Shown one piece after another: positions 15,892 through 23,476 of a stretch of DNA of 38,385 nt. The DNA is from a virus. Made by a program: the position numbers and the translations under genes. The notes beneath the pieces were generated by a model that made no database searches, was not told the origin of the DNA, and saw only the letters and a program-made list of their open reading frames with translations. The stretch is taken from positions 1-38,385 of IMG/VR virus record IMGVR_UViG_3300024346_000204, one strand, 5' to 3'. How positions within the stretch are numbered: the stretch's first letter is position 1; each line of letters opens with the position of its first letter.

Positions 15892-17781
15892 TCAGGCGAG
15901 GATGTCGAGGATGGCAGCGAAGCTCTTCGGATCGCGCACGGCCACGTCATAGGTGACGATGCCGCGAACGCTAGTCAAAGCTTTGCTGAAGTCGTCCTGA
16001 TCTTCGCCCACGGTGATCTCAAGGCCGTTGCCCCAGAAGCCGACCATGGCCTGGCTGAAGTCGCCCATCAGCAGAGCCGAGCAGACTGCGCCGCTGGTGC
16101 CCTTCACCAAGGTGCTAGGCACCTGGTTGCTGGGGGCCAGAGGATAGCCGTTCAGCTGTGCGGGGGTAGGACCACGGCCAATGGTGGCGCCGTCGGTGTT
16201 GAACAGGAAGGGGCCGTCGGTGGTGGTGGAACCACCAGCGCGCAGCTTCTTCAGGGCTGCCATCACCTTGTAGTTGGTGAGGTAGGCCACGTTGCCGGGG
16301 TTGACGGCACCGTTGACGTTCATCACTGCAGCTTCAAGGTCCACCACCTTCTCCATCGTGATGGCAGCACCGTTGGTGCCCATCGCAACGGAGCCGATGC
16401 CGGAGGTGCCCAGGATGCCGGTGGGCTGGCCGGCAGAACCGGAGCCGTTCAGGATGCCCAGGTCGATGGCGAGGTTGATGCCATCGGTCAGGTCACGACG
16501 CACCAGCTCCTCGATGCCAGGGGTGCCCTGCAGCAGGGTCTGGCGGGAGTACTTGGACAGGGCTGCCAGGTTCTTGGGCGCCAGGGTCACCTGATCAAAA
16601 GTCGATTCCGACTGAGTGATCGCGGTGGTCTGGGTGCTCAAGTAATAGGTCGAAGCCACACCGGAGCGCCGGGGGATGGCAACGTTGCCGACCAGGCCGG
16701 GCATCGTGCGAACGCCCAGCTGGAGCATCACACCGTTGTTGCGCAGGAACTCGATGAAATCATCGGCCAGCAGATCGGTCTGCACCAGGTTGCCGCCGGT
16801 GGTAGCGCCGGAGGTGACGTAGGTGGCCCGTTGGTTCAGGGCAGAGAAGGGAACAAAGAAGCTCCGCTCGGTGGTCTTGGCGACGCCGGACTTCTCCACT
16901 TCGCGGGAAAGGTCACGCACCAGGCCAGCTTCGCGGCTGGACCAGTCGCCGGTCAGCATGGCGCGGATGCCAGCAGTGATGCTGTAACCGGCCCGCTCTT
17001 GAGCGGCCATTTCAACAGGTGCCACGGTCTCGACGGGCTTGATGCCCAGCTTGTCGAGAACAGCAGCGCGAGCCTCATCGAGGCTGCGGCCGCCTTCAAC
17101 CAGCTGGCGACCGAGGTCGTCCATGCCGTGTTTGGCAGCGAGGGCAGTGATGCCAGCAATGCGGGAGCGCTCGGCTTTGGCAGCTTCAGCAGCCGCTTCA
17201 GCCCGCACCGCCGAAAGGTCAGGGGTGTTTTCCATCGGAACCTCAGGTTCTGTTTCGGGGGTTGGTGATGCGGCTGGGGCCGCAGGATCAGTCTCAAGAG
17301 ACCGACCTACACCCACAGTGGGGTCTGCAGGTATGCTAACCACGCTGATCTCGTAGGGAGCCCAGCTGGTAGCGACGAACTCACCGCCACCGCGTTGCTC
17401 CATGTCGTTGATCGCGTAGCCGAAGGATACGTTCCGCAGAACGCCATCCTTCACGTCCGCCAACACCTCTTGAGCAAAGGAGTTGCGGCTGAACTTCACC
17501 GTGGCATAACCACGCTTTTTCTGCCCGTCGATCCAAGCGCGCTCAACGACACCGATCACTCTGTCGGGGTCGTGGTTGAACAGCAGCGGCGCTGCATCGT
17601 TCAGGCGCGCTAGGTCAGCGCTGCGGATGTCGTGCTGCAGCACTTCATTGCCGAAGTAGCGAGCAACGGGGTATTCAGAGCTGAAGGGGAACTCGATGGT
17701 GCGCTCGTCTTCGCTGACCGTGAAGTCAACAACCTCCGAGCGTTTCAGTAGCTGCCCCTCAAGGTCACGCGATAGGTCCAT
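15892..17781 (-). CDS. Fused HK97-type prohead protease and major capsid protein (629 aa)
   Basis: Residues 10-162 form the prohead protease: H70 in LFNHD, S119 in LRNVSFGY and E144 in WAPYEISVVSIPADPTVGVGR are the likely catalytic residues. A helical, Ala/Glu-rich linker (about 165-265) could act as a scaffold or delta domain. The HK97-fold capsid protein spans about 309-629 (NQRATYVTSGATTGGNLV, LAALSKYSRQTLLQ, AIDLGILNGSG). I chose ATG 17781 because AGAGG lies just upstream; it overlaps the portal stop by 17 bases. The longer frame reaching to 18114 only shadows the portal gene. Lambda keeps protease (C) and capsid (E) separate. Confidence 0.93.
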   Translation of the reverse strand: MDLSRDLEGQLLKRSEVVDFTVSEDERTIEFPFSSEYPVARYFGNEVLQHDIRSADLARLNDAAPLLFNHDPDRVIGVVERAWIDGQKKRGYATVKFSRNSFAQEVLADVKDGVLRNVSFGYAINDMEQRGGGEFVATSWAPYEISVVSIPADPTVGVGRSLETDPAAPAASPTPETEPEVPMENTPDLSAVRAEAAAEAAKAERSRIAGITALAAKHGMDDLGRQLVEGGRSLDEARAAVLDKLGIKPVETVAPVEMAAQERAGYSITAGIRAMLTGDWSSREAGLVRDLSREVEKSGVAKTTERSFFVPFSALNQRATYVTSGATTGGNLVQTDLLADDFIEFLRNNGVMLQLGVRTMPGLVGNVAIPRRSGVASTYYLSTQTTAITQSESTFDQVTLAPKNLAALSKYSRQTLLQGTPGIEELVRRDLTDGINLAIDLGILNGSGSAGQPTGILGTSGIGSVAMGTNGAAITMEKVVDLEAAVMNVNGAVNPGNVAYLTNYKVMAALKKLRAGGSTTTDGPFLFNTDGATIGRGPTPAQLNGYPLAPSNQVPSTLVKGTSGAVCSALLMGDFSQAMVGFWGNGLEITVGEDQDDFSKALTSVRGIVTYDVAVRDPKSFAAILDILA

Positions 17782-19339
17782 CGCTGTCCTCTTCATCAAC
17801 GTTATCTCCCACATTATCGGTCGGCTCGGGATGTTCCTCGGGCATCTCCTGCTCAGGCATCTCCGCAGCTTCGTGTTCGTGCTCGGGGTTGCTGTCGAAA
17901 TACAGCTCCAGCTCATCGGCGCGATCGACTTCAGCCTTGCGCGCCAGCAGCAGCTCCTCAAGGTCGCCGCCTTGCTCAGCCACCACATCGGCCTGGGTCT
18001 TGAAGCCACAGCGGACCGCCTCTCTGTAGGCGTCCACCTCCTTGGCCGGATCAACCCACGCCCAGCCGCGCGGCATCCACCGCACCGTCCGGTAGCGCTC
18101 TGGGTCGGTCTCATACGCCGGCAGGTTCAGCACACCGCTCAGCACTGCCATCTCAAGCCATGCCTCAAACACCAGCCGGTGGAAGTTTTCGATCATGTAC
18201 TGCTGCAGCGCCTTCCAGTTCTCGCGGTCCTCCAGCAGGCTCAAGCGGCTGCTGCTGTAGTTGGTCTGGCTGAAGTCGCGGCTGATCGTCTCGTAGCTGC
18301 AGCCCACGCCGGCAGCCATCGCGCGCAGCATGACGCGCATGAACGGCTCAAGCTGGCCGTCGGGTGAGTCTAGTTGCGGAACTGTCACACTCTCGCCGGC
18401 TTGGAGGTACTTGAAGACCCCAGGTTCAAACGATGTGACCCGCTCGCCGTCCACCACGTCATCGCCCATCAGCTCGCCCTCGGGGCTGGTGATGAAGCCC
18501 ATCAGCGCCGAGCTGGCCCGTGCCCGCACAACCTCGGCCTGCTCAAAGCCGGAGACCATGTGCAGCCGCTGGATCGCACTCGCCAGCATCGGCACGCCGC
18601 GGGTCTGGCCTGGCCTGTCCATCAGGTACAGGTGCAGCACCTCATCAGCAGCAATGAAGCGATGCCGCGCAGCACCGACCGGCGTGCCGCCAACGCCGCT
18701 GTCGCCTGGGTGCTTCGTCAGGAAGGCGTAGCGCACCGGCCGCCCCCAGCGGTCCAGCTCCACACCCATCCGCCACTCATTGCCTTCAACCGTGCTGCCG
18801 CCCGTGTAGGTGTCGTCCAGCAGGTCGCTCTCGATGATCTCCAGCGCGAACGGGATCTTGCTGCGCCCGAACGGCTGGCGCACCATCCGCACGAACACCT
18901 CACCGCTCTCCGCCATTGAGCCGACCACCAGCCGCTCGATGTCCGGGAAGCTCAGCCGGCCCGCCGTGTGGCAGCTATCCTTCCTGCCCCATGTCGCCCA
19001 TGCGTTCTCGATCGCATCATTCACCATCTGGTCCAGACGCCCGCCGCCGCGTTGCATCCGCACCTGTGACTGCATCCTGATGCCGGTGCCGATCACGTTG
19101 TTTCTGACCGCGCGGATTGCCTGCCTCGCGTAGTCGTTGTCCCGCACCAGCTGGCGGCTGCGGTTGCGCAATCGCGCCAGGCTGCCCTTGATCTCAGCGT
19201 CAGCGCTGGTGCCAGCCGTCACCCAGTCGCTCGTCAGCCGGCTGACCTTGGCGCCCTCATACATCCGCCGACGTGGCGCGGGGATTGCCGCAGGTGTGCC
19301 GCGCTGCAGCCAGCTGTAGATCGCAGATCGGATGCCCAT
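17765..19339 (-). CDS. B: Portal protein, lambda gpB family (524 aa)
   Basis: The sequence follows the lambda-type portal family: GTSADAEIKGSLARLRNRSRQLVRDNDYARQAIRAVRNNVIGTGI at about 43-90, then GEVFVRMVRQ, EIIESDLLDD, HLYLMDRPGQTRGVPMLASAI and ETISRDFSQTNYSSSRLSLLEDRE. The C-terminal ~50 residues are very acidic (many E, D, M, P), as in many portals. It forms the dodecameric DNA channel at the capsid vertex. ATG shares one base with the stop of the connector gene (TGATG). Confidence 0.96.
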   Translation of the reverse strand: MGIRSAIYSWLQRGTPAAIPAPRRRMYEGAKVSRLTSDWVTAGTSADAEIKGSLARLRNRSRQLVRDNDYARQAIRAVRNNVIGTGIRMQSQVRMQRGGGRLDQMVNDAIENAWATWGRKDSCHTAGRLSFPDIERLVVGSMAESGEVFVRMVRQPFGRSKIPFALEIIESDLLDDTYTGGSTVEGNEWRMGVELDRWGRPVRYAFLTKHPGDSGVGGTPVGAARHRFIAADEVLHLYLMDRPGQTRGVPMLASAIQRLHMVSGFEQAEVVRARASSALMGFITSPEGELMGDDVVDGERVTSFEPGVFKYLQAGESVTVPQLDSPDGQLEPFMRVMLRAMAAGVGCSYETISRDFSQTNYSSSRLSLLEDRENWKALQQYMIENFHRLVFEAWLEMAVLSGVLNLPAYETDPERYRTVRWMPRGWAWVDPAKEVDAYREAVRCGFKTQADVVAEQGGDLEELLLARKAEVDRADELELYFDSNPEHEHEAAEMPEQEMPEEHPEPTDNVGDNVDEEDSDGPIA

Positions 19340-19911
19340 CAGAATCTCACGAACAGGTTGTGCGGGTTGCCCAGGCCGTTGGCGATCAGGCTCGCCTTCT
19401 GCTCACGCTTCACCTCGGCCTTCAGGCTACTTTCCAGCATCAGCAGATCGGTCATCTCCATCTTCTTCAGTCGCCGGCTGCCGATCGTGTACTCGGCCAC
19501 CGCACCGCCAGAGATGATCGCGCGAATCGCAGCCTGCACCGCGTCGAGATCTTTCTGCGCCTGCGTCCGCCCATCGAATGCACCAGGCGCGCCCGTGTAG
19601 CTCAGCCCAGGCAACACCTCCAGCTGGCCAGCGCCCAGCGTTTGATGCACGCCGCTGTTGCGTGCCTCGGCTTGCCAATACCACTGCCCAGCATCAAATG
19701 CCGCGGTGGTCGCCTGCGAGATCGTGAACTCCCACCCGGTGCCATACGCCGTGCCAGTCACCGTCGCGCCTTCGCTCGCGGTGTTGGTGCGCAGGTAGTA
19801 GTAGAGCGCCCAGCCGTCGCTGCTGCTGATCGGGTTGCCGAGATTGTCGGCAGCGGCATCATCCCGCCACTTCACCGTGTCGCCGGCTCTGATTTGGGCG
19901 GGGATGTTCAC
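19339..19911 (-). CDS. Head-tail connector-like protein with gpW-like C-terminus (190 aa)
   Basis: The first ~105 residues are beta-rich (IPAQIRAGDTVKWRDD, DGWALYYYLRTN, DAGQWYWQAEA), a pattern known from uncharacterised proteins near lambda-type portals. The C-terminal ~75 residues (AQKDLDAVQAAIRAIISGG, YTIGSRRLKKMEMTDLLMLESSLKAEVKREQ) resemble lambda gpW-type joining proteins. It lies between large terminase and portal, exactly where W sits between A and B. The fusion of an extra beta domain to the W-like part is inferred. Confidence 0.7.
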   Translation of the reverse strand: MNIPAQIRAGDTVKWRDDAAADNLGNPISSSDGWALYYYLRTNTASEGATVTGTAYGTGWEFTISQATTAAFDAGQWYWQAEARNSGVHQTLGAGQLEVLPGLSYTGAPGAFDGRTQAQKDLDAVQAAIRAIISGGAVAEYTIGSRRLKKMEMTDLLMLESSLKAEVKREQKASLIANGLGNPHNLFVRF

Positions 19912-19915
19912 GGCC

Positions 19916-21790
19916 TCACCAGCTGTTGACGAATGCCGAAGCTCCGGCTCCTCCCGATCTTAAACGCGGCGCTGCAGGCTTCGCATCTACGTTCTCCAGC
20001 CGCTTCTCCAGCTGGTCCCAGATTGTTCTCCGGTCGTACCGCTGATACATCAGATTGACCGCCGCGTACGCGTACACCAGGCAGTCCAGCGCCTCGTTGC
20101 GCGCGCTTGGTTTCTTCACCCACTCGCGCACCGGGAAGCCCTTCACATATCGCAGCGCCTGCTTCTCAGCCGTCAGCTGCTCGAAATACTCAGCGCCTGT
20201 CTGCGCGTGGAAGTGCAGGTAACCCGCCCCGCGTTCGTTGTGCTTCAGCCGCCCGAACAGCGTGGTCTTGATCGTGTCACCACCAACCGGGAACACCTGC
20301 GCGCCGCGCTTTAACGTCCGCCCCTTTGCGTTGATGTCCACCTTCGTGGCCTTGCCGATCGGTGGCTTGCCACGCTGGCTCTGGCCCTTGATCGCCACCA
20401 CGCCCGCACCAGCTCGCTCCCGTGCGTACTGGTAAACCTCCGCCGTTGCGTGGCCGCCAGAGTCAACCGCCACCACATCGGCCCGCAGCTTGCCGCCACC
20501 CGCGTGATCCCACTGGTGCATCACCAACACGTCCAGCTGCTTCCACACTTCCGGCCGGCATGGGTCGCCATAGATCTCCTGGTGGTCGATCAGCCAACCC
20601 TCTTCCTCTCTGCCCCATGCCCACACACTCACCGCCAGCCGGTCGCCCGCACTGCCGCCGCCGCCCTGCACGTCCACGCCGATCGTCACCGCCAGCGCAC
20701 CATCTGGCAGCTGGCCCGCCGCATACGGCTCGCACCGCTTCAGCAGCACATCCGCGCTCACCTTGCTGGCAAAATCCTCCTCCCATGTCTCGGCCAGCCG
20801 CGTATTGACGAAGCTCTTCAGCATTGGCGCGTCCGCCTTTGCCCGCAAAAAATCGTCCACCATGTCCGCCCAGCTCAGCCAGCCCAGCGGTGAGTACAGC
20901 CCGCTCAGCTGGAAGCCGGCCGTCTTCCCATTGCTCGGCGCCGTCGCCCGCCACTCGCCATTGCGCAGCATCGCCGGCTTGTGGATCTCAGCGAACCGCT
21001 CCTTGCACACCTCGCACTCATACGCTGCCGTGGCCGGGTCGTTTTTTTCCCACTTCAGCTGCGGCCACTTCAGCCATTGCATCGCCTCACAGCACGGGCA
21101 CGGCACATAGAACCGGCGCTGGTCGCTGCGCTCATACTCCGCCTCGATCCGGCTGAAGTCCTTCACCGTTGGCGTGCTGGTCAGCAGGATCTTGCGCCGC
21201 GCGAACGTCGTCGCCCGCTTCTCCGCCAAGCTCACCGGGTCGCCTTCACCATCAACGTCTGGCGGGAACGCATCCACCTCGTCCATGAAGATGTAGCGGC
21301 ACGGTGTCGAGCGCAGACCCGTCGCACTGTTCGCCCCAGTCAGCAGCATCATTCCGCCAGGGAACTCCTTGGCGAACATCGTGTTGCCCGAGTCCCGGCT
21401 TCGGCTCGGTGCGATCTTAGCCGCCAGGCACGGCGTCTCAGTCACCAGCGATTCGAGCCGTTGTTTTGATAAGCGCTTCGCCATCTCCACCGTTGGCTGC
21501 ACCAGCAGCATCGGCCCAGGCGCGTGGTCGATCACATAGCCCAGCCAGTTGGCGCCGCTCTCCGTCTTGCCGGTCTGCGCCGCAAACATCATCACCACCC
21601 GCTGCACCGGGCTCGTCGTGCTCAAGCAGTCCATCGGCTCGCGCAGATACGGCGTCCGGTTGGTGCGCCATGGTCCCGGCTCCGCGCTCGCCTTGCTGCT
21701 CAGCCGCCGGTACTTGTCCGACCACTCGCTCACCGTCAGCGGCTGCTCAGGCCGCAGCCCATCCATGAACGCCGCACGCCAGGTGCTCAT
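19916..21790 (-). CDS. A: Terminase large subunit, lambda gpA family (624 aa)
   Basis: The ATPase domain shows the adenine-binding and Walker A-like region FAAQTGKTES (69-78) and Walker B YIFMDEVDAF (166-175). A zinc-binding-like cluster CPCC (231-234) with YECEVCKERF (258-267) is usual for GpA-type terminases. The nuclease part has the acidic strand TIGVDVQGGGG near 368 and VVAVDSGGHATAEVYQYAR near 430. It cuts concatemers at cos and drives packaging. Its start overlaps the small subunit stop by four bases (ATGA). Confidence 0.96.
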   Translation of the reverse strand: MSTWRAAFMDGLRPEQPLTVSEWSDKYRRLSSKASAEPGPWRTNRTPYLREPMDCLSTTSPVQRVVMMFAAQTGKTESGANWLGYVIDHAPGPMLLVQPTVEMAKRLSKQRLESLVTETPCLAAKIAPSRSRDSGNTMFAKEFPGGMMLLTGANSATGLRSTPCRYIFMDEVDAFPPDVDGEGDPVSLAEKRATTFARRKILLTSTPTVKDFSRIEAEYERSDQRRFYVPCPCCEAMQWLKWPQLKWEKNDPATAAYECEVCKERFAEIHKPAMLRNGEWRATAPSNGKTAGFQLSGLYSPLGWLSWADMVDDFLRAKADAPMLKSFVNTRLAETWEEDFASKVSADVLLKRCEPYAAGQLPDGALAVTIGVDVQGGGGSAGDRLAVSVWAWGREEEGWLIDHQEIYGDPCRPEVWKQLDVLVMHQWDHAGGGKLRADVVAVDSGGHATAEVYQYARERAGAGVVAIKGQSQRGKPPIGKATKVDINAKGRTLKRGAQVFPVGGDTIKTTLFGRLKHNERGAGYLHFHAQTGAEYFEQLTAEKQALRYVKGFPVREWVKKPSARNEALDCLVYAYAAVNLMYQRYDRRTIWDQLEKRLENVDAKPAAPRLRSGGAGASAFVNSW

Positions 21791-22320
21791 CGCTCCACCA
21801 CCTGCAACGCCAGCAGCGCATCACGGTGCTCATCACTCAGCAGCGCATGGATCACCGCCGGGTCCGTCTCACCCGCCAGCTGGTGGCTCAACCTGTCCGC
21901 CAGGTTGCTCAGCGCCTCGCGCACGCTCCGCCCAATCTGGAATGCTTCCTTCTTCACCTCATCAGCAGGCACCAGCTCCCGCCGCTGCTGCGCCACCTGC
22001 AGTTTGCTCAGCTCCGCCTGGTAATGCTCACGCCGTGCCCGGCTTTCGTTCAGCTCCGGGATTGCATCATCCGGCAGCGCCTCGATTGCCTTGCGCAGCT
22101 CACGCGGTGTCGTCACCTCCACCGGGTCTGGCTGGCTCACCTTCGCGTTGTGCGTTGCCTTGGTGTTCCGGTTCCACAGCTCCAGCGCCATGTCGCGGTC
22201 CAGCCAACGCTTGCCGTCCTTCTCCACCACCGCCGCCGCAATGCGGCTTTTCGTGGCTGCCGTCACCGTGCCCTTCGCGCAGCCCTTCAGTGCGGCAAAC
22301 TCGGTAAACGTGACCAGCAC
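21787..22320 (-). CDS. Terminase small subunit, Nu1-like (177 aa)
   Basis: The N-terminus (VTFTEFAALKGCAKGTVTAATKSRIAAAVVEKDGKRWLDRDMALELWNRNTKA) is a winged helix-turn-helix like Nu1 of lambda and its relatives. A helical region at about 75-120 (ESRARREHYQAELSKLQVAQQRRELVPADEVKKEAF) is the usual oligomerisation and gpA-contact part. It directly precedes the large subunit and overlaps it by four bases. It would bind repeats at cos. Confidence 0.88.
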   Translation of the reverse strand: MLVTFTEFAALKGCAKGTVTAATKSRIAAAVVEKDGKRWLDRDMALELWNRNTKATHNAKVSQPDPVEVTTPRELRKAIEALPDDAIPELNESRARREHYQAELSKLQVAQQRRELVPADEVKKEAFQIGRSVREALSNLADRLSHQLAGETDPAVIHALLSDEHRDALLALQVVER

Positions 22321-22370
22321 TAGCGTTGTGTGCTCTTAGGGTTCAACACAATCATAGTGAACTATTGAAC

Positions 22371-22426
22371 TCTCAAACGGCTGGGGAGCCTATGGCCGTT
22401 CTTCTCACGCTGAGTCCCGTTTGAGA
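22371..22426. repeat. Inverted repeat upstream of small terminase (cos-binding candidate)
   Basis: TCTCAAACGG (22371-22380) is the exact inverse of CCGTTTGAGA (22417-22426). A second inverted pair AACGGC / GCCGTT (22376-22381, 22395-22400) is nested within it, and a related CCGTTTGGAG occurs at 22477-22486. No T-run follows, so it is not a terminator. Position just upstream of the Nu1-like gene matches lambda cosB, but the cut site itself cannot be recognised. Confidence 0.45.
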
Positions 22427-22593
22427 CTGATGGGATCTGCCGCTAGATGAAACGTGCGGTTTGCGATTACCCTCGACCGTTTGGAGGGGAGGGACCCAAA
22501 CACATTGCGGCGCAAGGAATCTAAGAGGAGGGGGAGCTGCTCGTTGTCGGGCTGCCCTCGGTCCAGCGCTTCCAGGATCGCGAGCCAGGCCAC
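22405..22593 (-). CDS. Small hypothetical protein before terminase genes (62 aa)
   Basis: A frame starting at GTG 22593 (or TTG 22596), a few bases after the gpZ-like stop, reads AWLAILEALDRGQPDNEQLPL, then RNVFGSLPSKRSRVIANRTFHLAADPISL. Its balanced amino-acid mix and tight spacing suggest a real gene coupled to gpZ-like translation. Codons further upstream in this frame shadow the gpZ-like gene. No family is recognised. Its end overlaps the inverted repeats described at 22371-22426. Confidence 0.45.
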   Translation of the reverse strand: MAWLAILEALDRGQPDNEQLPLLLDSLRRNVFGSLPSKRSRVIANRTFHLAADPISLKRDSA

Positions 22594-22597
22594 CAAA

Positions 22598-23266
22598 TTA
22601 ACGGGCTGAGGCAAGCGCCTTCTCGAGGCTGCTGCGCAAGTAGTAGCCAAACCTGCGATCAACAACCTTCTGCCCAATCTCGTTGATGGGAAAGATCGGC
22701 CGATATGTCGCTGATGGCACGGCGATGAACAGGGGTCTGAGGCGACCACGGGCTGCGCGCTGATAAACACCTGGCGGCTTGTTGCCACCGGGTGGCGTGC
22801 CGACAAACACGCCATTGCGACCAGTTGCCCCAACCTGCCCTGAGATGCGCTTGATAGTGGCCAGGGACACGTTGCCTGCGGCGTTGCGCTTGACTGCTGC
22901 GGGCACCAGCTTGCTGCCGCTTGGGATGGCGCCTGTGGCCTGTGCAAGCAGCCGCGCCTCAAATGGCTTGGTGCCACGTTGGCCGCCTGTGATGTTCTTG
23001 CGCAGGTATGGCTCACGCTTGGCTTCAGGGAAGATCGTGACCGCGAGGCTGCGCTTGGTGCTCTTGTCCACCTGCCATGCGTTCTGGATGAACGGGGTGG
23101 GGTTGTCGAAGTATTGGCGGGATGCTCCCTTCAGCGAGCTGCGAATGTCAAAGCCGGTGCTGTTGAGCGCCTGGCTAATAGCGAATGGCAGCTGCTTGGT
23201 CATGGTGTCGGTCCACCGGATGGCCTTGGGCAGCTCTGACTTGATGTCGAGGGTGATGGTTGCCAT
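22598..23266 (-). CDS. Prophage minor tail protein Z-like / tail completion protein (222 aa)
   Basis: The protein begins MATITLDIKSELPKAIRWTDTMTKQLPFAISQALNSTGFDIR, a pattern of gpZ-like and related tail completion proteins in which a short N-terminal helix precedes QLPFAxxxALN. It continues with DNPTPFIQNAW, KPFEARLL, FVGTPPGGNKPPGVYQR and a basic C-terminal helix. I chose ATG 23266, which fits the family; the longer frame adds an unlike dozen residues. It is odd that it lies before the terminase genes rather than after the portal as in lambda. Assignment is from family pattern, so moderate. Confidence 0.6.
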   Translation of the reverse strand: MATITLDIKSELPKAIRWTDTMTKQLPFAISQALNSTGFDIRSSLKGASRQYFDNPTPFIQNAWQVDKSTKRSLAVTIFPEAKREPYLRKNITGGQRGTKPFEARLLAQATGAIPSGSKLVPAAVKRNAAGNVSLATIKRISGQVGATGRNGVFVGTPPGGNKPPGVYQRAARGRLRPLFIAVPSATYRPIFPINEIGQKVVDRRFGYYLRSSLEKALASAR

Positions 23267-23476
23267 GTGCCAAGGGTAGGGCGAGAGCCGGTGCCAGGCC
23301 ATCGAAAAGGGGTGAGATCGACGCCTGTCAACCTGCCTACCTCGCCTACGTTGCCCTTATAGCTCCTTTTTCTGTACCTCCTCCCTTTCTCTATTACTCT
23401 ATTACTAAGGTTAGTAGGTTAGTAAGGTTAGGAGAAGGCCTGCGGTGTAAGGGTTTTGCGCCTGCCAACCTCGTTT
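23267..23476. other. Intergenic region of 210 bases with repeats, no gene
   Basis: The stretch between the gpZ-like start and the primase stop holds the iteron-like array (23408-23433), tandem CTATTACT units, a pyrimidine-rich section on the plus strand (about 23350-23400) and, at its border, a CCAACCT/AGGTTGG hairpin across the primase stop. A TTGACA occurs on the minus strand near 23325 but has no fitting -10 box. It may hold the origin or the late promoter region. Confidence 0.5.
23408..23433. repeat. Iteron-like tandem repeats (AGGTTAGTA x3)
   Basis: AGGTTAGT, AGGTTAGTA and AGGTTAGGA follow one another head to tail, preceded by two direct CTATTACT units. The core AGGTT/AACCT recurs in the hairpin over the primase stop and as AGGTTGGC twice at 25546-25561 near the primase start. 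Tandem iterons beside a primase-helicase suggest replication initiator binding sites. This is inference from pattern only. Confidence 0.5.

Noticed and set aside
15796-17268. Long plus-strand frame (490 aa) opposite the capsid gene
   Set aside because: His/Gly/Ala-rich antisense product of a high-GC gene; the minus-strand capsid-protease is unmistakable.
17782-18114. N-terminal extension of the protease-capsid frame
   Set aside because: It lies inside the portal gene in another frame and is Arg/Ser-rich shadow sequence; a Shine-Dalgarno site supports ATG 17781.
22396-22405. CCGTTCTTCT resembling a string near lambda cos
   Set aside because: Ten matching bases in the opposite orientation to the Nu1-like gene are likely to be chance.
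22594-23016. Upstream part of a 203-aa minus frame
   Set aside because: It shadows the gpZ-like gene; only the last 62 codons after that gene's stop look like protein.
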